From Odontesthes bonariensis (lineage: Eukaryota; Chordata; Actinopteri; Atheriniformes; Atherinopsidae): a stretch of DNA of 64,000 nt. Positions 22,710 through 33,602 of this stretch are shown here, piece after piece (positions within the stretch are counted from its first letter, which is position 1; each line of letters opens with the position of its first letter). Below the pieces are notes generated by a model. It saw nothing but the letters and a program-made list of their open reading frames with translations. It searched no databases and was not told the origin of the DNA. Where the stretch lies: contig NC_134519.1 of assembly GCF_027942865.1 (NCBI RefSeq), forward strand, positions 20,804,248 to 20,868,247, given 5' to 3'. The position numbers and the translations under genes are program-made.

Positions 22710-24759
22710 CACACGCAAGCAAACTGCGGTTTGACTCCCCCCTTTTTTTGCACAATTCACTCCATCCGCCCCGCGCAACTATAAAGAAATCGATTCACAA
22801 CCTCTATATCAGACAGACGCCCAGAGTTAGTGTTCAAAATGTCTCTCTGACTGCTGCTTTCTCTACCTTAACCGGGCACATTTACGCACTGTGGAAGGTT
22901 GGTTGCCAGGCACCTGGGTTAAACGCGGGACAAAAGCGAACAGGCCACTCTGAGTGACTCTGTCCGATGTCTTGGTCCTATCCTCGGCTCCCCGAGCAGC
23001 TGCAAGAGGATTTTGGGGGTTGAGCCGATCGCCCACAAACCATTGTAGGAATACGGATTTTTTGGCTTAGACCGACCCCGGAGAGAGACATGGGAGTCAC
23101 CGGGGGCAGAGAGTCGACGTTATTGCTCGGATGTGTCCTTCTTTTTTCGCCGCTGACCCCGTTTCTTCTGTCAGATATGTGTCTATTCAATCTCCGCATC
23201 GACATATTTTTCACACACACGCCTCCATTCTTGAGAGTTATCAAACCACTGAGACACAGTGAGGTCAATATGGGAAGTGTAATGCTTGTCCTCATACGGC
23301 AAAACAATAGAAGGAACATGGGAGATGCAATCCGGCCCTTAAACACTGCAGCTAGTGTGATGCTACTACTTTGAAAGTCAATGGCGGAAATGCCTTACAT
23401 AGTAGGCATCTTGACTCTGATTCATTCTTTAACGGTAGTCGGCGCTGACAAGTGTGCGCAGCTGCGGGCTCATACAATGCAGAAGCTAAACACTGGACCA
23501 ATGGCGGTTACTGCGGAATTCAAATATGATGTCATGATCCAGCACGTTAGTATATCACACACCCCAGTAGATCCTCTGATATCACCCTCAGAATGTTCCT
23601 CATTCACCACTATGATTCCATCACAATTCCATGGTCTTCTGACTTTTTGTGAGAAAATAACTAGATGAATAAAATCGTTAAACTGAGCCCGGAAAAGAAA
23701 ACAGAATCCCGAAATACACAAAATTACTCGCAAAGATATAATCTTAGAAATTATACTGAAATAGCACAAGAGAATAATTATTATTTATATATCACAACTG
23801 GCACAATAGTCTTATCTTTACTAATGAACGGGATGTCTGGTACAGTCGGCTACAGAAGTCGTACAAATGCTCCCTCCTGGTGGCCTTCTAGAATAATACA
23901 CCTCAGATAGCTTGACAGTACATTATCCAATGCAAATGTAACTTTACAGAGCAAAAGCAAAACTTACAAATAAAGCAAAGTAGAAAAGCAAATAGCAGCA
24001 AAAGTCTAAGAGAAAGAAACAATAAAAACAACAATTCTGAATAAACCAGAGGTTTAAAAGTAACAGATCAAACAGGAGAGAATCAAATCAAATCAAATGA
24101 TAAAAAAAGAACAAGCATATTTAAAAGATGAACTAAACTTAACTTAAAATTTACTTAATTCAACACCTTTACTATACAGTTTAAATTATATGAAATAGCA
24201 ACAGCTTTCCTTCGGGGCTGTTAAGACCCTTACAAGTATATAAACAGGGTAGTCTCTGTAAGATGACATTTTGAAGCTCAATACAAACATAAGAAGCATA
24301 GAAGGAGAAAGCCCTTAACCGAACTCAGGTTGCAATACAGGAATGTATTTCAAATCATTCTGGTAACATCATACTACCTGGTGCGATAAGATAGAAGATG
24401 GGAAATGTAGGGGAGTTTCCCTAAAAATGTCTTTTGCTTGCAATAAACAGCATCATGTTTATTATTCCTCTCTGGATGAAATAAGACCATCCTAAAGAGT
24501 CATGAAAGGTGCAATGGTGAGTGCATGAGCCTGCATTTGTTATGAAGCATAATGCAGCATGAAATGCAGAAGCCAGTTTTTAAAGGAAGGATGAAGATGC
24601 ATGCATATGAATGTAGCCTAACATAGAGAGAAAAGAACATTTTATCATTTTCTTTCTTCCAACAAAGTGAAAACCCTTTTTTAAAATGAAAAAAAGCCTA
24701 GTTTAGACTAAAGCTTTTCTAAAAAAGACACTAAAAGCTATAGATTTTTATGAAGCAGT
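22710..24759. other. ppm1l upstream region and intergenic DNA
   Basis: The first ~800 bp are less AT-rich and should hold the ppm1l promoter and leader; no TATA box stands out. From about 23650 the DNA is AT-rich, with a short AATCA repeat near 24085. No gene was recognised. The mammalian neighbours B3GALNT1, NMD3 and SPTSSB are absent. Confidence 0.5.
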
Positions 24760-25335
24760 ATGGTTAGAATTTTAAGAAGTGACTCTTTCTATGAATATGC
24801 CATCTCGTGTACAAATAGAAGAATCAGATACCTCAAGAGGCAAAGAGTGAAAGTCATCAGTTTGGTTGTTTTTAAGCTTAGGACCAGTTCTAATTTCATC
24901 AGTGAGAGCTGCAGGGACCTGCTAGATATGAAGCTGTATAAATTATTTTGTCGTCAGCATATAAATGTATCATGGCCTCATTTAGTCCTTGTCCTGAATT
25001 ATTTACGAAAACTGAAAATAAAATGGGGCTAAGGTAGAACTTTGCAGAACACCTGTACTTACTGTGAGAGAGGCAGATGTGTAATTTTCTACCGTTACAT
25101 CTTTCCGCAAGGTAATTTCTAAACCAACTCAGAGCCTTTTTACCGAGTCCGACAAAGCTAAGTGCTGCCGGTAATAGTAATTTTGGCTCTACCGATCTGA
25201 AAGATTTTCAACAAGTCAACAAATAAACTGCAGTGCGGTTTACTGTCTGAGGATTTGACAACATAATTCATAACAAACATTATTGCTGTAATAATACTAT
25301 GGCCTGATCAAAAGGCTGATTGAAATTGGATATGT
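24760..25335 (-). mobile_element. LINE (non-LTR retrotransposon) reverse-transcriptase relic
   Basis: Minus-strand translation gives, in order, QSAF near 25330, HSIITA and LFVDLLK (compare HSTITA...LFIDLSKAFD in fish LINEs), a decayed GVPQGS...LGPL block at ~25020-25060 (reads GVLQSSTLAP), the catalytic YADD at 24950-24961 followed by KIIYTAS, and TTKLMTF near 24855. Several frame changes and stops separate these blocks, so it is an old fossil. Both the order and spacing are those of the RT palm domain. Which LINE clade it belongs to is not resolved. Confidence 0.8.
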
Positions 25336-26310
25336 TATGAGGTTGACCACTAAATACCTCTTCATCCTACACATTTCTTCTTCAACCCCACCTCCCAAAG
25401 TCTGAAAGGTCAGAGTTACATAGAAAAATAATGTGGCAACTGCTTATTCTGTTTTTGTGATGTGCCTTATCATTCGGCAGGCATTATGCAGATGTGTTCA
25501 TGGTGTTCCATTTATTAAAAGAACAAACGGGTTGGACCGTAAATATACTGTTTCCAGACGTTTAGGAGCAGTGTCATCTGTGGGAAAGAATGATTCCTTT
25601 TGGCATGGAATCTGGGCTTTGTTAATTTGCAGACCAATTTGCAACATGCATAAAAAATAAATAGATACCTACATAACACACTGAAGGAAAGGGGAAACTA
25701 GAGGCTCAAAATGTCTTGTTTTTTTCTGTTGAAGCTTGTAGTTAATGTCACAGTACCTCCAACAGTTCAGTGGTGCTTGGTTTCTGTGAGGTTTATTTGG
25801 TTTACTGGCCTCTTAGGGTTTGTTAGATCAATGAGGTAAATAGCTGGATCAGTATTGCCATGCCACCTGTTATAGGATATTGATCCCCCTCCCACTGGGT
25901 GTACAGTGATCCATTTTTCTGCTTTGAGGTACTGCCAGATGGTGATCATTGACATTTGTACTTGGTACTTCTGATATGAGATGTAATTTATATCCAACAA
26001 TGTAAGTTTGTTTGTATAAAGATAATGTGTCTGCAAACATGTTCATCGAATCTATCTGGCTTTGTTTCCCCCCCCCCGTTTGTGTGCAAAGCAAGTATGT
26101 TTGTAGTGCACACTTTTTTGGGGTCCTGTATTCATATCCCATATCACAAAGAAGAAAGTCTTGCTTTGTATACGCTTTGCTTTATTCCATTTCCCCAAGG
26201 AGTCATGAAATCTGTTCTTGCCGGCCCACCTACCTTTTGATAAACCCCTGTGTTTTCTCTTCTTTGTTCTGCCATTGGCTTAAAAGTGCAGAAGTTGAGC
26301 TACATGGGCA
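25336..26310. other. Upstream region of otol1
   Basis: Two overlapping minus-strand frames of about 90 codons (25767-26142) have no recognisable motif and are treated as chance. No repeat family was recognised. Confidence 0.4.
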
Positions 26311-26389
26311 ATAAAAGGAGGGTGGTAAACAGCACTAATCACAACTTGGATGGAATGGAATGAAGAGTCAGCACCATCCACATCAGAAG
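26311..26389 (+). promoter_or_regulatory. otol1: otol1 TATA-like box and non-coding first exon
   Basis: ATAAAAGG at 26311-26318 is followed by a candidate leader exon ending at AAG/GTAATA (26389/26390). The next acceptor, CTCCATCAG at 26495, opens the exon with the start codon. Confidence 0.5.
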
Positions 26390-26516
26390 GTAATATTGTA
26401 ATTATTGCTCTTTTTTACATTGTGAACCCACTATGTTGAAAAAGTAGAGACTAGTGCTGCATCTGTTTTTTCTGTATCCTTCTAACCTCCATCAGATTGT
26501 ACACCAGGCCTTCAGA

Positions 26517-28416
26517 ATGCCATCCACCCACCTCCTCATCCTGACCACTCTCTTTGTAGCCCTGATGGTTGCGCTGTCCTCTGGTGCTAGAACCACAGGC
26601 TGGCCCAAACCTCGGAGCACCAACAAGCCACCTCGAGCCGGGAGCAGTTGGGGTGCAGGATTTGGGCGGACCACCACCACAACCCCATCGCCTGCCAGCA
26701 GTCTTCAGACAGAAGACACAACCGAGTTTGGGGATGCATACACCATGTCTTCAACAGACAGCAGCACATATCACAGCGACACTTACCCAACTGAATTTCC
26801 CATCGATGCCATAGCCCCGCCTGGGAACACCCATGGGAACTACACTCTCGACTACAGTGAATGCTTCTTTAACTTTTGTGAGTGCTGTCCACCAATAAGG
26901 GGCCCCACAGGGCCTATGGGAGAGGCAGGACCACCAGGACCACTTGGGGAGAGGGGCCCACCTGGTAAGATGAAATGTTATTTTCAGGAAAACTGTTTAA
27001 TGGAGATCAAAACTGTTTTTTTTTTTTATCTCTTCCTCCTTATATGTTTTCAAAGGCTTACCAGGAATGAAAGGAGAAACAGGGCCCCAAGGATCAATAG
27101 GACCAGCAGGATTACCTGGAGCCAATGGACTCAATGGTGATATCGGTACAGAGCAGGGCTCACTCTCTCAGATTCTTTCTCGCCATCCTTCTCTCCATTT
27201 TTCCAAAACACTGCTTTGTATAAATAATTTTGAATGTTAATTACTACATTTTTTTGTCATAAACGCTACAGGAGAAAAAGGTGATCAAGGGCCAGTGGGT
27301 CTGCCTGGTACCCTGGGGATCCCAGGGAGACCTGGAGAAAAAGGTTGTAGTGTCTTACAAGAACTTCAGTTTAATCATCTGTGATAGTCTTATTCAAATG
27401 AAATAATGAATACTAAATTCACACAAAGGACCAAGTAAATACTTATATCTAACTGTAATAATTGTATGTAATAATCTAATGTGAAAACGTAAGAGTAATC
27501 TACCTGAAAATTCTCTTCTTTTATAAACAACCTCTCTACGACTACAGGTGACCTGGGCCCCAGAGGAGAAAAAGGGGAACATGGCTTCAGTGGGATGAAA
27601 GGGGACCCAGGAGAAAGAGGGGAGCCTGGCCAGAATGGGACTAAAGGCAGCACTGGGCCCATGGGTCCCGCGGGGATAGCAGGGACAAAGGGTCAGAAAG
27701 GTGAACAAGGACTTACAGCCGAGTGTTTACAGGGTGAAAAAGGAGAGAAAGGTGATGTGGGTGAGCGTGGGATTCCTGGTCCAAGAAGTGAGATGGGACC
27801 TCCGGGGGCAAATGGAACTGATGGTGCAAAGGGAGAAAGGGGGCCTCCAGGTGTGAAGGGGGATACTGGAACAAGAGGGCCACAAGGTCCAAGGGGTATG
27901 TCAGGGTTGAGGGGGGAGAGGGGACTTAAAGGTGGTCGTGGGCCTCGGGGTCCTAAAGGTGGTCGAGGTGAGAGTGTGGAGCAGGTTCGCTCTGCTTTCA
28001 GTGTGGGCTTGTTCCCCAGTCGGTCGTTCCCTCCGCCCGGCCTACCTGTGAAGTTTGATAAGGTGTTTTACAACGGGGAGGGGCACTGGGACCCAGCACT
28101 CAATAAGTTCAATGTGACATGCTCAGGAGTCTACTTATTCACTTATCACTTCACTGTCCGCAACCGACCTGTGCGTGCTGCCCTGGTGGTGAATGGGATA
28201 CGAAGGCTGCGGACACGGGATTCCCTGTATGGCCAGGACATCGACCAGGCATCCAACCTTGTTCTGCTGCATCTGAGTGAGGGTGACCAGGTGTGGCTGG
28301 AGACACTTAGAGACTGGAATGGAATTTACTCCAGCAGTGAGGATGACAGCACTTTCTCTGGCTTCCTGCTTTACCCAGACTCAAAGGACAAAGCTACTGC
28401 TATGGAAAACATGTAA
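26517..28416 (+). CDS. otol1: Otolin-1, collagen/C1q protein of otoliths, 4 coding exons, 492 aa
   Basis: Secreted inner-ear collagen-like scaffold of otoliths. Exons: 26517-26964, 27056-27145, 27272-27343, 27548-28416 (1479 nt). Three junctions split a glycine codon, typical of collagen genes. Signal peptide ~5-25 (LLILTTLFVALMVALSSG), Thr/Ser-rich linker, CECCPPIRG cysteine cluster, Gly-X-Y helix from ~127 to ~345 with small breaks at AECLQ and PRSEM, then a C1q head from ~350 (FDKVFYNGEGHWDP, CSGVYLFTYHF, TFSGFLLYP). Length is close to human otolin (477 aa). Lying beyond ppm1l matches human 3q26, which separates it from other C1q/TNF-related proteins. The ATG at 26517 was chosen because it directly precedes the signal peptide, just after the acceptor. 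Confidence 0.9.
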
Positions 28417-28612
28417 CTGCAACCTCTGATATTGAGACAGCTCTTATTCTAACCTTCAGCCTGTTGCACTGCTTCATCAGTTTAATGTGATTTACTGCTC
28501 AGAATCTCTTTTCTGCTGTTGTGTTAATCAAACCAAATGCCTTGCTTACCTCGCTCACGAGGAGATCAGACTCTGCTTTTGTAGTCAACATTTCAGTTCT
28601 TTCGAACACTGC

Positions 28613-28618
28613 ATTAAA
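28613..28618 (+). terminator. otol1: otol1 poly(A) signal
   Basis: ATTAAA about 200 nt after the stop codon. Confidence 0.4.
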
Positions 28619-28699
28619 ATGGTTATAATTAATGCCCCTCAAGTTTTTTTATTTATTTATAAACTAAACTTATTTACTAAATTATTGTCTCATTTGTAA

Positions 28700-31600
28700 G
28701 GCGTTCATTCCTTCGGTAAGAATAGATAAGCTGTGTGGTCTTAAACCAGTTACTTTTACAAGATTGGAAACAACTGAGGTGAATATCATATTCAGGCCCC
28801 ACTAGAGGGCGCAATACGTTCAGTTTTCGAGATTCTGTGGAGAATATGACAATGCATACACATTATACTGGAAGAAAAAAATGGTTTAACAGTTGTGCAA
28901 AGACTAAAAGCAATAAATATCCATAATTAATTTAATAACTGATATATTCCAACACCAAACTGTTTAAATGCATAAAATCCTCTGCAGAACATCTGTTAAT
29001 GGTCACTTACTTTAAGCAAAACAACAGAAGGTCAACAGTTGAGCCTATAATGACTGCTGAACATTATTAATTCTCACTTTTCACTCCTTTGTCTCCGTTT
29101 TACTGACACTCCTCACTTTGTTTTGTTATGTGATAACAAAGTCTCTTTTATGGGATTAGGTCATATGTGAATATGGTGATTTAATTAGCCTGTAGAGCAT
29201 TTCAAAACAGAAACAAAATGATTGTTGCTTCTCCTAATCGTTAACAATGATTAAAAGCACTAATGAAGGTCATTAGAATTAAAAAAGCACACAGAAGACT
29301 GATATGCTTTTAAAGTAAATTACCCAAGATGATAAAAGTGAAATATAATTGAAATTGCATTCCCATAATGACAGATTAGCTTCTTCAGCCCTGAACAGGG
29401 AGGGTAACCCTCTGCAGTAGAGCAAGCCGCTCCATAAATTACTATCTGGTGTATCCACCTTGTACAATGAAAAAAATAGGATCATCCTTTACAAATGTTA
29501 TATTTCATTAGACTCTAAACAGTCAAGACCTTGCAACTGATTACAACCAATAATAATCAGTTATCCCAACACACCATAAATCCTTTAGGAAAATCAAAGG
29601 CATGAAGCATTTGCCATTCCAACAGGCTCTGAGACCTTTTCATGACATGACATATTTGTTTTCACCTTGTAAGCAGAGGCACTGCATCGCCTTGTCTCAG
29701 AGGTTTCTTCACAGTGCAGCAATGCATTCAGCGCATTTGCACTTCTGGAACAATTTTTCAAAAAGGTATGCGAGCATACTGGTGGCCTGTCCAGGGTGTA
29801 CCCTGCCTGCTGGGATAGGCTCCAGCCCCCCCGCGACCCGACCGACGGATTCAGCGGTATAGATAATGGATGGATGGATAGAACAGAAATATTTCTTAAC
29901 TAAAAATGTGTATCCTAATTTAGATGAAGTGATGAAACTTAAGGCAGATAAACCGTCTAATACTAATGATAGTATGAGCATATTGAAATATCTACCACTT
30001 TTATTCAGTACTATCAGTATCTTCCCTTCTGAATGATATATCCTTACTTAAATATTTTTTTTTCCACAATGTGAGTGACTACATTTTGACTGCCCTTTAT
30101 TTAAGAAATGTTAAAATGCCACCTGTCTCCTCCTCTCTTGAACAGTATGGCAATGCTTTTATCTTTTTTAACTCTTCTGGATCATGTCTTGCTTTTTTAA
30201 ATGACAAGAGAGTCAATATTTGGGCCTATATCTGAGGATCACATTTTCATTTACTAATACAGAATGTTGAAGAATAATGAAAATGTGTGCATGTCTGGGT
30301 ACGTTTTTTTCCCCGTCGGCTTTAAACACCTTTTCACTCTTTTCTGACGGGAGACTCATGTTTAAGGGTATAGATTGAAAAAAAAAAGGTAATTATGCTA
30401 TATCTAATGATGTCCAAATTAACATACACAGCATGTTACAGCGTAATGCACAGCATCCTTTTTGTTTTGCTCCTCATGTCTGAAATAATAGAAAGCTGGT
30501 AATATTTTCTTATTTATTTCAAATTTAAACTCTTAAGCCACGACTGAAGGGCAAGAAAAGGACAAACAGTCAAATGAATAGAGACAAAGTAATGCAATAA
30601 TTTTTACATCATTGCATTCTATGCAAAATATGCATATTTATAAAGCGGGAGTTTTGGAATCAAACAGAGTCTTAAAGTGATTACTTTTGACACTGACCTT
30701 ATCTTCTGACTTATCTAACAGAAGTGGCTTTGGGTCTCAGCCGAAGGTGCATCTTTTAAGCTAAAAATGTCTTTCAGGAGACAACCCTCGTGGGTTGGAA
30801 AAATTTACCGAGCTTTCAGATTTAATTAAAAGTTAACTTTAATTAAAGCGATGCAGTTTATATGATTTCATAAAAAGGATAGAAACATAGCGATGATACC
30901 TGTTAAAGAGGAAAGCCCAGAATGACAGAATCTCAATCTGCTAAAGAATGCACAATTTCTGTCAAATCCCACCTTGTTTTTTATTCTGTTTGTGGTGGTG
31001 GTGCATGTGTGTGTGTGTGTTTGTTAAAATGCTACTTTTCCTGTTTGTTTATAGGCCTATCTGTGTATATGTGTGTATAAGTGTATTTGTACATTTATGT
31101 ATTTTCAACTACTCTATGAGAAAATATAAATAACTACCTTGGCGGTGTGTGCAGTGTAATCTGTTCCCAGCAGGCTGGATTCCCACTGTGAGAAAGACAG
31201 TATATTGTTCCTGCAGCACCACAGATAACAACTCATTAGCATACTGAATCATTTGGCTGCAAGAGCCACTCTGCCACCCATCTGCACTGAGCTGATAAAC
31301 ACGCACACACAGCCCAGCTCATACACACACGGATCCATGCAATGCACACGCATAAACACAAGCCCGCTCTCACAAACACATAAACATGTACACTCTCACA
31401 CACACATCCTCTCACTCCCTGCCTTTCAATCCCTCGCATGCTCCTTGTATCCACCTCTTTTGTGAGTCTGCATCTTTTTTGAGAGTCAGGAACACTGAAG
31501 CAGGTAAATGTTTGACAGGCATTAACCAAGAGAGCCCCTCAGTGGAGTTCCGGCACTGCCAGAGCAGAGCACAGGAGAGGTCTCCAAACACCTGGATGTC

Positions 31601-31800
31601 TCTGATGCTCTCCGGAAGCAATTATAGTCTTTAGAAATGTCTCAGCACCGAGTGTGTAGTGGTGGCAGAACTGGTGGCACAGCCTGCTGTGTAAAGTTAG
31701 ATAATATAGGGAGGTAGACTTCAGAAAATGCAGCATTCTTGCTACGTTTTCTACGCTATTATTTTATTTATGAACACGGGTTGGTGAACACACTGTAACT
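28700..31800. other. otol1-tal1 intergenic DNA
   Basis: AT-rich and gene-free, with a LINE tail at 29764, a short (GT)n near 31008 and CA-rich DNA at ~31300-31410. It spans the junction between the 3q-like and 1q/1p-like gene blocks. Confidence 0.6.
29764..29880 (+). repeat. LINE/SINE 3' end with (GGAT)n tail
   Basis: GGTGGCCTGTCCAGGGTGTA...TGGGATAGGCTCCAGCCCCC...AGCGGTATAGATAATGGATGGATGGAT is the standard 3' end of a very common teleost L2-type LINE, also borrowed by SINEs. Only the tail is present, with the 3' end at about 29880. Confidence 0.8.
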
Positions 31801-31910
31801 TTTCCATTGCGTAACTGAATAATTTATGGGCGGTGGAGTCTTGATCTGTATGGCTGTTTTGCAAGGCGTACAGACACAACAGCGGGTAAGAGAGTGGAGT
31901 GGAGGCTGTC

Positions 31911-32045
31911 AAAACCACTTTCACAATGGCAGGATATCCTGCAGGTCAGCGAGCCATGTTAACCTGCACAGGAAGTTGTCACTTGTTGGGGAGGAAGTGA
32001 GGATTCCAGCGTCCACGGGAGGAGTTTCTCTGAGGAGGTTGTGGT
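31911..32045. promoter_or_regulatory. tal1: Candidate tal1 3' enhancer: ETS, GATA, RUNX and E-box cluster
   Basis: Within 135 bp: AACCACT (RUNX-like, 31913-31919), the palindromic GATATC (31933-31938), two ETS cores GGAAGT at 31971 and 31993, an E-box CACTTG at 31980-31985, and TGTGGT (RUNX) at 32040-32045. The mouse Tal1 +19 stem-cell enhancer is a 3' element built from ETS and GATA sites. This cluster lies 1.6 kb beyond the tal1 stop codon. The correspondence is inference. Confidence 0.35.
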
Positions 32046-32723
32046 TTGAACTACACACTATGTGCAGATTGCGGGCTGAAAATGATTAATATAAATGTTA
32101 CATGTTCAGGTAAGCTTGGTGAATTGAACCAAATGAAGTTGTCTTAGAATTTAATCGGCTAAACTCAAAATGTCCTTATGTAGATTTACATACAAATATA
32201 GGTATACAAGACTCTTCCTCTGCATGTTTTATTCAGGGGTTTTGTATAAAATTCAGCAATTTAACATTGGATATATTTATAGATACAGCTATCATACAAC
32301 AAATATGTCATTACCAAACGTACAATGTCCCTTTACTGCAATTCATAAAATACCATAGTTACCAAAGGTACCAATGTAGGCTACTAGGTCCTGCTGAAAA
32401 AGCAGAATAACCGACAACAGTGAGCAATACCTAACTGTCTTTGTCAGAAAACTGCTGGTGTTATTATGACATTAACACTGTTTGGTGGTGACGGAGGTGT
32501 ATGTGTGTATGTACATGTGTAATATGGCATTGAAGAGATTAATTTGTGTACCTTACTAAACTACATCTGCATTACAGTTTAAAAAAAAAAAAACACACAC
32601 ACACAGAAACATTCATATAAAAAGGATTGCATGAGTCAGTCCATGATTTCATTTGACCCATGTGTTGTACACTTTAAGAGCACTGCTTGTCTTGTACCTC
32701 CACAACAATTTCAAATAGATATA

Positions 32724-32729
32724 TTTATT
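32724..32729 (-). terminator. tal1: Candidate tal1 poly(A) signal
   Basis: Minus-strand AATAAA, which would give a 3' UTR of about 0.9 kb. Confidence 0.35.
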
Positions 32730-33602
32730 CCAGACAGTGAAATTGTCTGACTGCCTGCTGCAATATTTGGTGTCATTTTCTAATCACCAAAGTGTAACAG
32801 AAGGAAATGGTACCACATTTGATGTACTTTACGTTCAATGTTTGTTTTACATTTAGAGTTTATCCAATGTCTTCTTATCCTGCTCCTTATTTCCTGTCTC
32901 CTAAAAGACTGCTTTGATCGTAAACCCATTGACAAACACACTATGGTACATCTTAAACCACATAACTTGAATTTTAGTCACTGTTATAACATTGCAAAGT
33001 TGAAATTTAACGCTATGTACAGTACATACATAACTGGCTTGTCTTTTTTTCCTGTTAACATATTAATTTGTTCCGAAACAGTTTAAATTTTCGCATTTTC
33101 AATCCATTTACTTGCAGAACTCTGCATGCAAGATGGATCAAATCTGGCCACACTATTTTGTTATCAAAACGGTAATGGCATTTCTCATATATTAGAGCAA
33201 CAAATCTTTAAAAAAAAGAATTTCTTGTGTAATTATTGTTGGGTTTTGATTGTTCATTCTTCCTTACATCTTTATGAGTTTATAGTTTATAACAATCTGA
33301 GCTCCCAAAACACAGAAAGTCATAATTCGCAGGTCTGTCAAAGATACGAGACATGCACAATTTACAAGTCTTTGCTGGATCAAATTCAACCACACTAATC
33401 ATCTGTACTGTCTTAAGAGACAAGAGTGGACTCACGATCCAATTTAGACACCACTTTTTCTCTGTGAGCAGCCTGATTCTGCTTCATACACTGACAACTT
33501 AAAAATAACAGTGTTTTCTAGGGATATCCATCTCTTTTTCAGTCCCTCTCATTGCTTCCTTCCAGTTTCAGATGTTGTGTCCGTGGTCTGCTGGCACTAG
33601 CA

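Noticed and set aside
22978-23374. Overlapping frames upstream of ppm1l on both strands
   Set aside because: They lie in less AT-rich probable promoter DNA and carry no recognisable protein features.
25767-26142. Two overlapping ~90-codon minus-strand frames upstream of otol1
   Set aside because: No recognisable domain, no promoter or splice pattern, and two frames open at once as in neutral AT-moderate DNA.
31826-32089. 87-codon plus-strand frame downstream of tal1
   Set aside because: No Kozak support, domain or homology; the stretch is better explained as a regulatory sequence cluster.
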